A DNA stretch of 50,288 bases from Candidatus Daviesbacteria bacterium (GTDB lineage: Bacteria > Patescibacteriota > Microgenomatia > Daviesbacterales > UBA10151): positions 1 to 50,288 of the forward strand of contig DAIDIY010000025.1 of assembly GCA_027451625.1 (NCBI GenBank), read 5' to 3'. The notes under the pieces were generated by a model. It was not told the origin of the DNA. It saw only the letters and a program-made list of their open reading frames with translations, and ran no database searches. Below, in pieces: positions 8,085 to 16,367 of the stretch; within the stretch, counting starts at the first letter, position 1; each line of letters begins with the position of its first letter. The translations under genes and the position numbers were made by a program.

Positions 8085-9128
8085 ATGAATAATATTTTCA
8101 ATTTTGGAATAATTTCTTTCCGCCAAAAATTAAAGTATCTGTATCAAAAAAACAAAATACATTATTTCTTTACGAAGAATAGTCTTCTCGTATTAATATT
8201 ATTTTGTCTGGAAACTTTACTCCTTCCTTCTCCTGTTTCTGCTCATTTAGGGAATGGACCACCATTTTTACGAGTTAACGGAAAATTTGCTCAAACAAAT
8301 CCGTATTATCAAGGACCAGTAACTCTAAATATTCCCTTGGATCTAACTTCTAATGTAATGCTTGTAAACAAACCGTTTACTGTTTCAGTAGATATCCCAA
8401 GCTTGCAAAAACAGACATTCATGCCTCCAGGATTTTTTAATAATGTTAAATTTCGCTGGACTTATGCTACGGGAAGTAATTTTGATGCAGGATCAGGTGA
8501 ATACAAATACGGAAATAGCGCAAATTATATTTTTTCTCAGCCAGGATCTTATCTTATCACTCTTGAAGGTAGGGCTCCTCAAGATCAAGGATTTGCAATT
8601 ATAGATACAGATCAGGTAAATGTTTTACCTTCGCTAAATTATAAGCTACCAAAAGTTACTGTTTTTGCAGGAATCCCTAAATCAGCAGATAAACCTGCAG
8701 TCTTTACAGCCAAAGCGACCATTGATCCTTCTGTTCACACTGTACGCTTTTTATGGGATTTTAATAACGGAAATATCTCATCAGGGAACAAAATCCAACA
8801 TGCGTTTGCAAACGATCTTAAAACAAAAGGGATCGGATTAATCTTTACCCGTGTTGTTGATGACCATGGATTCGTTACTGATATAGGATTTAATGCTAAT
8901 GTAGAAAACAACAGACTATCTTTTGCTCCTTTTAGTACGACAGTTGGTAAAGTAAAAACACCTTTACTTATGGGAAATATATCTCAGGCGCAATCATTTT
9001 TAAATCAAATAAAATCTCCACAAAAAAATCAAAGTCAATTTCCATGGATAGGTATTATAATTGGAGGAGCTTTGCTTGCTGTAATATTTACCTTGATACG
9101 GCTTACAAGAAGATCTAAAAGTATTTAA
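8085..9128 (+). CDS. Surface protein with PKD-like domains, first gene of envelope operon
   Basis: A 347-residue exported protein. A hydrophobic segment (about residues 33-48, SLLVLILFCLETLLLP) ends in PVSAHLG, which looks like a signal peptidase site. Two PKD/Ig-like beta domains follow: about 60-175 (with FSQPGSYLITLEGRA) and 185-275 (with VRFLWDFNNGNISSG and IQHAFAND). The C-terminus has a membrane helix (about 321-340, WIGIIIGGALLAVIFTLI) and a basic tail, so the protein is held on the outer face of the membrane. It is followed after 7 nt by a cupredoxin-like gene and then by a polytopic membrane protein, one operon. Function unknown. Confidence 0.7.
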   Translation: MNNIFNFGIISFRQKLKYLYQKNKIHYFFTKNSLLVLILFCLETLLLPSPVSAHLGNGPPFLRVNGKFAQTNPYYQGPVTLNIPLDLTSNVMLVNKPFTVSVDIPSLQKQTFMPPGFFNNVKFRWTYATGSNFDAGSGEYKYGNSANYIFSQPGSYLITLEGRAPQDQGFAIIDTDQVNVLPSLNYKLPKVTVFAGIPKSADKPAVFTAKATIDPSVHTVRFLWDFNNGNISSGNKIQHAFANDLKTKGIGLIFTRVVDDHGFVTDIGFNANVENNRLSFAPFSTTVGKVKTPLLMGNISQAQSFLNQIKSPQKNQSQFPWIGIIIGGALLAVIFTLIRLTRRSKSI

Positions 9129-9135
9129 TACTCCT

Positions 9136-9501
9136 ATGTCTAAAAAAATGTTCTTTTTTATATTGGTTGTAGTCTTACTTATTGCTTTTATTTTTATTGC
9201 CCAGCCGAAAGATCAGAGTTCATCTGTTCCTAAAACAGATACAGTTAGTTTAGTTATAAAAGCGGACAAACTTGTATCCGGCCAGACAGTAATCTCTGTA
9301 AACCAAAAAGATAAAGTGATAATTAACTTTACAAGCGATTCATCTGGAACATTTCAACTGCACGGATATAATAAAGTTTGGAAGTATAAAAAAAATAAAC
9401 CAAACTCTTTTATCTTTACTGCCTCAATGTCAGGTAGATTTCCTTATGAACTCCAAAATACAGATTCGCAAATAGGAGTATTGCAGGTTTATCCTAAGTA
9501 A
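9136..9501 (+). CDS. Cupredoxin-like membrane-anchored protein
   Basis: A 121-residue protein with an N-terminal membrane helix (about residues 4-22) and a single beta-sandwich domain. The core reads VSLVIKADKLVSGQ, KVIINFTSDSSGTFQLHGYN and FIFTASMSGRFPYELQNTD followed by GVLQVYP, the strand order of cupredoxins. One histidine (HGY) is kept at the place of the first copper ligand, but the C-terminal loop has QNTDSQ where copper-binding relatives have His/Cys/Met. Copper binding is therefore doubtful. It sits between the PKD protein and the polytopic protein in a tight operon. Confidence 0.65.
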   Translation: MSKKMFFFILVVVLLIAFIFIAQPKDQSSSVPKTDTVSLVIKADKLVSGQTVISVNQKDKVIINFTSDSSGTFQLHGYNKVWKYKKNKPNSFIFTASMSGRFPYELQNTDSQIGVLQVYPK

Positions 9502-9503
9502 TA

Positions 9504-10919
9504 ATGAAAAGACTAGTTTTATTATTATTAATATTAACTTTTATCTACCCTAATCCTGTTTTTGCTCATGCTTTTGGTACCCAGTATACTCTTCCAATCC
9601 CCTTTTATCTTTACTTTTGGGGAGCCGGAGCCGCTTTAATTGCTTCTTTTGTAGTGATTGGGTTTTTTATTAGACAAACTAAAAAGGATGCCTCATACAA
9701 AAAGATAGACATCTCCAAATCTTTCTTAGGGAGTCTGATCAACAATAAATTGTTTTTGTTTGCTATTAAAATAATCGGATTTATATTTTTCATTTTAGCT
9801 ATCGCAACTGGGTTATGGGGGGTAAACGATTTTGAGTTCAATCTTAATATGACTCTTTTTTGGATTATTTTCATCCTCGGAATTACATATCTAAGCGCAA
9901 TTTTCGGAAATATCTACAGCATAATTAACCCTCTCAAAAATAGTATCGAATTTATAGAATATATCTGGAATACTCCTATAAAGGGTTTTTTCCCCTACCC
10001 TAAATGGCTTGAATATTATCCGGCCTGTCTTTTTTATTTTCTGCTTATCTGGTTTGAGCTGGTAGGTGAAACAACACCTCATAAGCTTTCGATCATTATT
10101 CTCTCCTATGCTTTTATTACTCTTATTGGAACATTAACTTTTGGGAAAAATGTCTGGTTTGAAAAAGCTGATTTCCTCAGTATCTTTTTTTCGCTTCTTA
10201 GCTTAGTCTCTCCATTTGAATATCAAAAAGGGAAACTCTATCTGCGTCCTCCATTTATAGGACTTATTACCAAAAAGACTGCATCATTTAGTTTGCTGAT
10301 ATTCATTTTATTTATGCTTTCATCTACTGCTTTTGATGGATTCAGAGAGACATTAGCATGGGGAGGAATTTCATCAGCTATTTCTGAGTCTTTAAGAAGT
10401 TTCCTTGGTTTTCAAACTGAAACTTTAATTGATACTGTATTTTTATTATTATCTCCATTTTTCTTTCTCATTATTTATCTTTTTATTCTCATTGTGACTA
10501 AACTTATAGCAAATACTACGCTTACTCTTTTAGACTCAGCTTTAGAATTTTCTTTTTCTCTAATTCCTATCGCTTTAGTCTATAACATCTCCCATTACTA
10601 TACCCTTTTTGCAATTCAAGGTCAGGATATTATCAGGCTAGCTTCTGATCCATTCGGCTTAGGTTGGAATCTCTTTCAAACTGATACATTTGTCCCGAAT
10701 ATAAATCTGCTTTCCACTAAGTTTATCTGGCAAACAGAAGTTGCATTTTTATTGGGAGGACATATTGCAGCTGTTTATATCTCACACCTTCTTGCTTTGA
10801 ATGTATTTCCATCACACAAAAAAGTCATTATCAGCCAATTTCCAATGCTTATCTTAATGGTTGCATACACAGTCCTTGGACTTTGGATTTTATCTCAGCC
10901 ACTTTCAGTAGGAAAATGA
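9504..10919 (+). CDS. Polytopic membrane protein, resembles the 'fenitrothion hydrolase' (FedA-like) family
   Basis: A 471-residue integral membrane protein with an N-terminal signal-like helix ending in FAHAFG and about 11-12 further helices. The opening HAFGTQYTLPIPFYLYFWGA and the late segments ISHYYTLFAIQGQD, ASDPFGLGWNLF and GGHIAAVYISHLLAL match my recollection of a membrane family annotated as fenitrothion hydrolase in actinobacteria. That name rests on one enzyme and need not describe this protein. Conserved histidines near membrane helices and the cupredoxin-like neighbour suggest a metal or redox role, which is inference. It starts 2 nt after the preceding stop. Confidence 0.6.
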   Translation: MKRLVLLLLILTFIYPNPVFAHAFGTQYTLPIPFYLYFWGAGAALIASFVVIGFFIRQTKKDASYKKIDISKSFLGSLINNKLFLFAIKIIGFIFFILAIATGLWGVNDFEFNLNMTLFWIIFILGITYLSAIFGNIYSIINPLKNSIEFIEYIWNTPIKGFFPYPKWLEYYPACLFYFLLIWFELVGETTPHKLSIIILSYAFITLIGTLTFGKNVWFEKADFLSIFFSLLSLVSPFEYQKGKLYLRPPFIGLITKKTASFSLLIFILFMLSSTAFDGFRETLAWGGISSAISESLRSFLGFQTETLIDTVFLLLSPFFFLIIYLFILIVTKLIANTTLTLLDSALEFSFSLIPIALVYNISHYYTLFAIQGQDIIRLASDPFGLGWNLFQTDTFVPNINLLSTKFIWQTEVAFLLGGHIAAVYISHLLALNVFPSHKKVIISQFPMLILMVAYTVLGLWILSQPLSVGK

Positions 10920-10931
10920 ATAAGTACAAAA

Positions 10932-11750
10932 TTAGACAATTACGGTAGATCTTGTTTGTAAAATCCAAATTTTGTTTTGATCATCTACCGTCCATTCTAT
11001 TGTTTGCGGATGATGATAATACTCCTCTATCTGTACTGCTATTTTAGTCAGCTCCAAAATCTTTGAATCGTCTAAGGCTGGTTTTTCTTTCAAATTATTG
11101 GGTACTGGAATCTCTTTGTTTTCTCCATCTATAAATTTCATCATAGTTTCTTGAACTTTAATATCACGCCCTTTAATCTTTAAAGTCTTTTTCTCGATCT
11201 GAAAGCTGTCGGGCGCAATAGGCCCGCGGACTAAGTACTCCCCCAACCCAAACCCAGCTTCGATTAGCACTTCATCAGATTGCCTACTCATTGGATTGAT
11301 CGTAAACATTACTCCTGAGGATACACTTTGAATCATCTTCTGAACAATAACTGCAACTAAAAGCTGATTTCCTATTAAATTTTTCTCAGCAGCATAATTT
11401 TGAGCCTCTGCTGAACGAATTGAATTCCAGCAACTAATAATTTTATTCATTAACTCTCGCTTATCAACATTAACAAATGTCTCTAGCTGTCCTGTCCATG
11501 AATCTGCTAATGCTGACGACCTAACAGCTACCAATTCTGAATTTAAGCTATTGAAGCTTGACGAAATCTGGTTTTCTAAATCCAAAGAGACCTTACCGTT
11601 TAAAAAATCCAGATAAGCCTCGGTTGTGACCACAAATCCTGCAGGCACAGAGAGGTCTTGATGAAACAGATCACCTAAAGAAACTGCTTTCCCCCCAACC
11701 ATTAAAAAATCACTTTTAGTTATATCCTCTAATTTTTGTATATATATCAT
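10932..11750 (-). CDS. Stand-alone PPDK/PEP-synthase N-terminal (ATP-grasp) domain protein
   Basis: A 272-residue protein equal to the nucleotide-binding half of PEP synthase/pyruvate phosphate dikinase. Visible motifs are MVGGKAVSLGDLF (residues 17-29), VPAGFVVTTEAY, LVAVRSSALADSWTGQLETF (about 73-92), MIQSVSSGVMFTINP and EAGFGLGEYLVRGPIAPDSF, ending with IEWTVDDQNKIWILQTR. The phosphohistidine and PEP-binding domains are absent, so it cannot catalyse the full reaction alone; it could phosphorylate a separate partner. A second, degenerate PEP-synthase-like gene lies at 43605-45053. It is convergent with the membrane gene, 12 nt apart. Confidence 0.85.
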   Translation of the reverse strand: MIYIQKLEDITKSDFLMVGGKAVSLGDLFHQDLSVPAGFVVTTEAYLDFLNGKVSLDLENQISSSFNSLNSELVAVRSSALADSWTGQLETFVNVDKRELMNKIISCWNSIRSAEAQNYAAEKNLIGNQLLVAVIVQKMIQSVSSGVMFTINPMSRQSDEVLIEAGFGLGEYLVRGPIAPDSFQIEKKTLKIKGRDIKVQETMMKFIDGENKEIPVPNNLKEKPALDDSKILELTKIAVQIEEYYHHPQTIEWTVDDQNKIWILQTRSTVIV

Positions 11751-11895
11751 TTGATCAATTTAAGGTTTTCCGGTAGTTAAACTGTTATATCTTAATTACT
11801 TGTTTTAATAAAACATAAAAAATATCCTATTGCAAGGGTTGCTTCTTTATGAATATGCGAGTATTATTGCAGCAGAAAAATCTAAAAGCCTGAAA

Positions 11896-12993
11896 ATGTT
11901 TACAGCAATCAATAAAGTTCCTAAAAAATTTTTATTTCTTGGGGCATGTTTGCTCTTGGTAGTTGTTTATTTTATATTTTTTCGACCTAAACCTGCTACT
12001 ATCGAGCTAACAACAGTTAAAAAAGAAAATTTACAACAGATTGTATCCGCCTCAGGAGTTATAACTGGAAATAACGTAGCAGATTTAACATTTCAGTCAG
12101 GAGGACTACTCTCTTTTGTAAATGTCAAAGTAGGAGATCAAGTTACACAAGGAGAAGTTATTGCAGAGCTTGACAGCCGACAGCTAGCACTTAATCTGCA
12201 ACAAGCTGAAAATACACTAAAAGATGACCAGGCAGCTGTCGACAAAGTCTTAGATGATATTCATCTTTATCAATATGGAAATGGTGGGTTTTCAAATATT
12301 GGTTCAGCTAATGAAACTCAAACCCAAAGAGCAGACAGAATAAGTGCACAAACTACCAGAGATAGCGCTTCAAATGCAGTTCAAGCCGATCAAATAGCCT
12401 TAGGTAATACAGTTTTAACATCCCCTATCAATGGCATTATTACCGCACAGGCTCCTTTAGCAGGTCAAACGGTAACTGCCACTGATACAATAGCAGAGGT
12501 TACAGACTTTTCTCAGATAGTCTTTGCCGCTGATGTAGACGAATCCGATATTTCAAAAGTGTCTTTAGGTGATCAGGCAGAGGTAACAATCGATGCATAC
12601 GGTGATAAAATATTCAAAGGTACCGTTACTGAAATAAACCCTACTACAAAGACTGCTTCAAACGGAGGTACTGTAGTTACAGTAAAGATCGCCTTAAACG
12701 ACCAAAGCATCAAGAAAATTTCCGGATTAAATGGCAGTGCTAATATAATTACAGAGAGTAAAAACAATGTTTTAGCAATACCTCAGGATGCTCTAGGAGA
12801 TAATTCAGCCGTCATACTAAAAACAGCAAACGGTTTTGAAAAAAAGATAGTCAATACAGGATTTCAATCGGACACGGATATAGAAGTTACATCAGGACTT
12901 AAAGAAGGTGAACAAATAGTTCTAAATCCTAATGATAATCAACAAATTTTAAATAAAACTAAAAATCCATTTCTTAGATTACTTGGGAGATAG
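11896..12993 (+). CDS. MacA/HlyD-type periplasmic adaptor (membrane fusion protein)
   Basis: A 365-residue adaptor for an ABC efflux system. I chose ATG 11896 because the membrane helix (KKFLFLGACLLLVVVYFIFF) then begins near residue 10; a longer frame from TTG 11830 adds 22 residues without recognisable features. After the helix come the lipoyl half-motif SGGLLSFVNVKVGDQVTQGE, a short helical hairpin rich in Q/A/D, the second half TSPINGIITAQAPLAGQTV, and the beta-barrel domain with FKGTVTEINPTTKT. Its stop is followed 1 nt later by the ATPase start. With the next two genes it forms a MacAB-like tripartite-type exporter; in a cell without an outer membrane it would act on the outer face. Confidence 0.9.
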   Translation: MFTAINKVPKKFLFLGACLLLVVVYFIFFRPKPATIELTTVKKENLQQIVSASGVITGNNVADLTFQSGGLLSFVNVKVGDQVTQGEVIAELDSRQLALNLQQAENTLKDDQAAVDKVLDDIHLYQYGNGGFSNIGSANETQTQRADRISAQTTRDSASNAVQADQIALGNTVLTSPINGIITAQAPLAGQTVTATDTIAEVTDFSQIVFAADVDESDISKVSLGDQAEVTIDAYGDKIFKGTVTEINPTTKTASNGGTVVTVKIALNDQSIKKISGLNGSANIITESKNNVLAIPQDALGDNSAVILKTANGFEKKIVNTGFQSDTDIEVTSGLKEGEQIVLNPNDNQQILNKTKNPFLRLLGR

Positions 12994-12994
12994 G

Positions 12995-13666
12995 ATGCCT
13001 CTTGTTAAATTAACGCAGGTAAATAAAATCTACAAAAATTCTTCTGGTTTAGAATTTCAAGCTCTTAAAAATATAAACTTAACAATAAACAAAGGAGAAT
13101 TCTTAGCGATCACAGGTCCTTCCGGCTCTGGTAAATCTACCTTAATGAATATACTCGGTCTTCTAGACTCCCCTTCCTCAGGTTCTTACGAATTAGACGG
13201 ATCCGATGTCTCAAAATTAGGAGAAAACGATTTAGCTACAATCCGTAATCGTAAAATCGGTTTTGTATTTCAAAGTTTTAATCTTCTTCCCCGGACATCT
13301 GCTTTGGACAATGTTTCATTGCCTTTGATTTATGCAGGAGTTACAGAAAAAGATAGACTATCCCGAGCAAAACAATCATTAGAAATCGTAGGACTGGCTG
13401 ATAAACTTGGATCGACTCCTAGTCAACTCTCTGGAGGTCAACAGCAAAGAGTAGCAATAGCCAGAGCTTTAGTTACAAACCCGGAACTAATTTTAGCAGA
13501 TGAACCCACCGGGAATTTAGACACAAAAAACAGTGAAGAGATAATGAAAATATTCCACTCCTTACACAAAAACAAAAAAACTATTATCCTAATAACGCAT
13601 GAATTAGATGTTGCAAAGAATGCACCACGAATTATTCACGTTAAAGATGGAACAGTTTTAAATTAA
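12995..13666 (+). CDS. MacB/LolD-type ABC transporter ATPase
   Basis: A 223-residue ABC ATPase. Walker A is [15 protein letters not shown] (about residues 40-54), the Q-loop is FVFQSFNLLPR, the signature is LSGGQQQRVAIARAL (about 141-155), Walker B is LILADEPTGNLD and the H-loop is ILITHELDVA. The SFNLLP and DEPTGNLD forms are typical of the MacB/LolD/FtsE group. ATG 12995 has the ribosome site GGGAG 5-10 nt upstream; a longer frame from TTG 12983 overlaps the adaptor gene and is less likely. It energises the FtsX-type permease that starts 2 nt after its stop. Confidence 0.93.
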   Translation: MPLVKLTQVNKIYKNSSGLEFQALKNINLTINKGEFLAITGPSGSGKSTLMNILGLLDSPSSGSYELDGSDVSKLGENDLATIRNRKIGFVFQSFNLLPRTSALDNVSLPLIYAGVTEKDRLSRAKQSLEIVGLADKLGSTPSQLSGGQQQRVAIARALVTNPELILADEPTGNLDTKNSEEIMKIFHSLHKNKKTIILITHELDVAKNAPRIIHVKDGTVLN

Positions 13667-13668
13667 TT

Positions 13669-14862
13669 ATGAATACAACTGAAACATTTCGTTTAGCATT
13701 TAAAGCTATTTTAGCAAATAAAACACGATCTTTTTTAACAATGTTAGGAATCATGATCGGTGTTTTATCTGTTATATTACTTACTTCTTTAGTCTCAGGA
13801 CTAAAAACGTCGATTACCAGCCAAATAGCCGGACTTGGTTCTAATTTAATTTACGTAATCCCGGGTAAAATTGGAGGAGGAAGAGGTCCAGGAGGAACTC
13901 AAGTAGATAAATTAACAGTCAGAAACTCCACCGCACTTAAATTAGGTTTGGGAAATCAAGCCAGTGTTTGTCCAGCAGTCCAAAAAGTGAGCAATATTTA
14001 TTATTTTAATAAATCAAGCAAAGAAGCAACCGTCATAGGAGTTGAGGCTAATTATCCAGATATCATCCAATCAGTTAAAATATCACAAGGCAGATTTTTT
14101 AATAACTCCGAATCTCAAGCAGGACAGAAAGTAGTAGTAATCGGCCAAACAGTACTTAAAAATCTCTTTCCAGACGGATCAGCACTTAACCGGGAAATTA
14201 AAGTTGACAATTTAAAATATAAAGTAATTGGAGTATTAGAAGCTAGAGGGTCTATCTTTGGAGCAGACCAAGATAATACCGTGGTAATTCCTTTAGTTTC
14301 AGCCCAAAGACAGTTTGGGATTACTAATTTAACAACTATTTTTATAGACGCAAAAACTCCTGAAAATGTTGATAATATAAAAAAGAAAGTCGGTGAAATT
14401 TTAGCAAAAAGTCTTTCCACTGATGATTTCTCTGTTGTTGATCAAGCTCAAACTCTATCTACAATTAACCAAATTACAGGAGTCTTAACTCTAGGACTTG
14501 GCGGTATAGCCGCTATTTCACTTCTTGTAGGCGGAATCGGAATTATGAACATTATGCTCGTATCAGTTACTGAAAGAACTCGAGAGATAGGATTGCGTAA
14601 AGCTCTTGGAGCACGGCCCAAAGACATAAGAAACCAATTCTTAATTGAAGCAATTACTTTATCTGGATTAGGAGGGCTTATGGGAATAATTCTTGGTATT
14701 CTATCTTCATGGGCTATTAATCCTATTATCCAAACTACAATTACCTGGTGGGCAATAGTGCTCTCATTTGCTTTCTCCATGTTTGTAGGAGTTATTTTTG
14801 GTGTTGCCCCCGCCTTGAGAGCATCTCGTCTTAATCCAATCGAATCTCTACGTTACGAATAA
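13669..14862 (+). CDS. MacB/FtsX-type ABC permease
   Basis: A 397-residue permease with the MacB plan: one N-terminal helix (about residues 20-45, FLTMLGIMIGVLSVILLTSL), a large extracytoplasmic MacB_PCD domain (about 46-265), and three C-terminal helices forming the FtsX domain. Family motifs are visible as GGIGIMNIMLVSVTERTREI, GLRKALGARPKDIRNQFLIE and GVAPALRASRLNPIESLRYE. It works with the adaptor and ATPase encoded upstream. Substrate (drug, peptide or lipid) cannot be read from the sequence. Confidence 0.92.
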   Translation: MNTTETFRLAFKAILANKTRSFLTMLGIMIGVLSVILLTSLVSGLKTSITSQIAGLGSNLIYVIPGKIGGGRGPGGTQVDKLTVRNSTALKLGLGNQASVCPAVQKVSNIYYFNKSSKEATVIGVEANYPDIIQSVKISQGRFFNNSESQAGQKVVVIGQTVLKNLFPDGSALNREIKVDNLKYKVIGVLEARGSIFGADQDNTVVIPLVSAQRQFGITNLTTIFIDAKTPENVDNIKKKVGEILAKSLSTDDFSVVDQAQTLSTINQITGVLTLGLGGIAAISLLVGGIGIMNIMLVSVTERTREIGLRKALGARPKDIRNQFLIEAITLSGLGGLMGIILGILSSWAINPIIQTTITWWAIVLSFAFSMFVGVIFGVAPALRASRLNPIESLRYE

Positions 14863-14939
14863 ATGATTTTTTATATATTAGTAAAATTTAGCAATACGAT
14901 GCGCTAATCTATTTTTTTTGATAAAATATACTAAATAAA

Positions 14940-15013
14940 GGGCCGCTAGCTCAATTGGTAGAGCAACTCCCTCTTAAGGAGTAGGTTTCAGGGTTCGAGA
15001 CCCTGGCGGCTCA
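14940..15013 (+). tRNA. tRNA-Lys (anticodon CUU)
   Basis: A complete cloverleaf can be folded. The acceptor GGGCCGC pairs with GCGGCTC (one G-U). The D-arm is GCTC/GAGC. The anticodon stem ACTCC/GGAGT has loop CTCTTAA, giving anticodon CTT (lysine AAG). The T-arm is CAGGG-TTCGAGA-CCCTG. The discriminator is A and CCA is not encoded (CATC follows). Immediately downstream begins the accessory island with the dispersed repeats, whose end resembles this tRNA's 3' end. Confidence 0.95.
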
Positions 15014-15070
15014 CATCAATCTCAAAATGTCTATAGTATTTCATCTTTGGGTAATTTATGAATCTAAAAT

Positions 15071-15093
15071 TGTTCGACTCCCAGGTGGTGACA
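15071..15093 (+). other. tRNA 3'-end-like fragment, possible attachment-site relic
   Basis: TGTTCGACTCCCAGGTGGTGAC has a T-loop (TTCGACT) and acceptor-like end but no matching stem upstream, so it is not a functional tRNA. It lies 58 nt after tRNA-Lys and could be a diverged copy of a tRNA 3' end left by integration. Confidence 0.3.
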
Positions 15094-15143
15094 ATTTAGC
15101 TAAATCATAAAAGACTCGCAAATATTACTTCAAAAAATATCCC

Positions 15144-15172
15144 TTGACTCATTCGTCTCATTACGATACGAT
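15144..15172 (+). promoter_or_regulatory. Promoter of the Fic gene with overlapping inverted repeat
   Basis: A near-consensus promoter: TTGACT (15144-15149), 17-nt spacer, TACGAT (15167-15172). The start codon at 15181 is only 8 nt after the -10 box, so the mRNA probably has almost no leader. TCGTCTC inside the spacer (15153-15159) is matched by GAGACGA just after the start codon (15186-15192). The encoded protein has an N-terminal winged-helix domain, so self-regulation at this site is plausible. Confidence 0.6.
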
Positions 15173-15180
15173 TTGTCAAT

Positions 15181-16233
15181 ATGAGTGAGACGATTCTTAC
15201 CCCAAGACAAAACTTGATACTAACTCTAATCAATCAATCTCAAGGAATTGGGAGAGCTGAAATTGAAGAAGGAGTGGTCAATAGATATCCATCATCTAAG
15301 CCAACCATAGCGAGGGATCTGGCCTATCTAACGCAAAAAAAATTGATAAAGATATTTGGGAAAGGGAAAAATACCCAGTATAAAGCATTTATTGAAAACC
15401 CGTTACTTCAATACGTTGATGTAAAACAATATTTTACACTTGAAGTGGATCAAAGAAATGGTGACACTGCTTTCGATTTTAGTCTGTTTGATTATATCCA
15501 TGATATTTTTTCGATAGATGAAATAGTCCAACTTTCCAAAATAAACAAAAGTTTTACTAAAGAGACTGAAAAACTTGCCAAAGATATTTTAAAACAAGAA
15601 CTAGAAAGGTTCATTATCGAGCTATCTTGGAAATCATCTAGAATTGAGGGTAATACCTATTCTCTACTTGATACTGAAACGCTGATTAAACAAAGTATTG
15701 AAGCAAAAGGACATACTAAAGAAGAAGCAGCCATGATCTTAAATCACAAAAGTGCATTTGAGACCATCTTAGCTCACAAAAACGAATTTAAAAAAATTAA
15801 TGTCTCTCAAATTACACAATTGCATAATATTTTGGTAAAAGATTTAAATATCTCCACTGGGATAAGAAATCAAGGAGTTGGTATTACTGGTACAACTTAT
15901 CGTCCTCTGGACAATAGTTTCCAAATTAGAGAAGCTTTAGATAAAGAAATTTCAGTGATAAACACCTTGACTCATCCGTTGGAAAAGGCCTTAATTGCGC
16001 TTACTTTTACTTCGTATATTCAACCCTTTGCTGATGGGAACAAAAGAACTGGAAGAATGCTTGCAAACGCCATACTATTGGCTCAAGATTACTATCCTCT
16101 GTCATATCGAAGCGTCGACGAGACAATATTCAAAGAAGCTCTGATCCTTTTTTATGAACAACACAGCCTTGTTCAATTTAAGCAAATACTATTAAGTCAA
16201 TACAGATTTGCGCTTGACACCTACTTTAAATGA
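15181..16233 (+). CDS. Fic-family protein with N-terminal HTH; catalytic His replaced by Gln
   Basis: A 350-residue protein. Residues 1-70 form a winged helix (LTPRQNLILTLINQSQGIGR through LTQKKLIKIFGKG). An inhibitory-helix motif follows at 152-158 (SSRIEGN, S-x3-E-G). The Fic core is YIQPFADGNKRTGRMLANA, where the first residue of the HPFx[DE]GN motif is Gln281 instead of His. That His is the catalytic base for AMP transfer, so the protein is either inactive as an AMPylator or belongs to a subgroup with another activity. I recall a 'QPFxDGNKRT' subgroup but cannot verify its extent. It has its own promoter and is the first unit of the repeat-bounded island. Confidence 0.85.
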   Translation: MSETILTPRQNLILTLINQSQGIGRAEIEEGVVNRYPSSKPTIARDLAYLTQKKLIKIFGKGKNTQYKAFIENPLLQYVDVKQYFTLEVDQRNGDTAFDFSLFDYIHDIFSIDEIVQLSKINKSFTKETEKLAKDILKQELERFIIELSWKSSRIEGNTYSLLDTETLIKQSIEAKGHTKEEAAMILNHKSAFETILAHKNEFKKINVSQITQLHNILVKDLNISTGIRNQGVGITGTTYRPLDNSFQIREALDKEISVINTLTHPLEKALIALTFTSYIQPFADGNKRTGRMLANAILLAQDYYPLSYRSVDETIFKEALILFYEQHSLVQFKQILLSQYRFALDTYFK

Positions 16234-16257
16234 CTTTTCTGGCAATAATAAACAGAT

Positions 16258-16336
16258 CCTAAAGCCTTGAGTTTCTTGTAAACGCTGAGTAAACTGTCAA
16301 AAATCTGGTGCCACCCATTAGACAGGTGGCTCACAA
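16258..16336 (-). repeat. Island repeat copy A
   Basis: One of five ~80-bp copies. On the plus strand it contains GTAAACGCTGAGTAAACTG, then TCAAAAATCTGGTGCCACCC and GACAGGTGGCTCACA. GCCACC and GGTGGC form a 6-bp hairpin with a 9-nt loop. Read on the minus strand it encodes SNGWHQIFDSLLSVYKKLKA and the frame stays open to a stop near 16223. It separates the Fic gene from the BrnT/BrnA unit. The last 11 nt (GGTGGCTCACA) differ from the tRNA-Lys 3' end (GGCGGCTCACA) at one position. Confidence 0.85.
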
Positions 16337-16367
16337 TACTATAAGTATAAGCTTAATAAGAGTACAG

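Noticed and set aside
16311-16331. The GCCACC/GGTGGC hairpin of the island repeats as a terminator
   Set aside because: No T-run follows in either orientation, and the hairpin lies at varied positions relative to gene ends, also between divergent genes.
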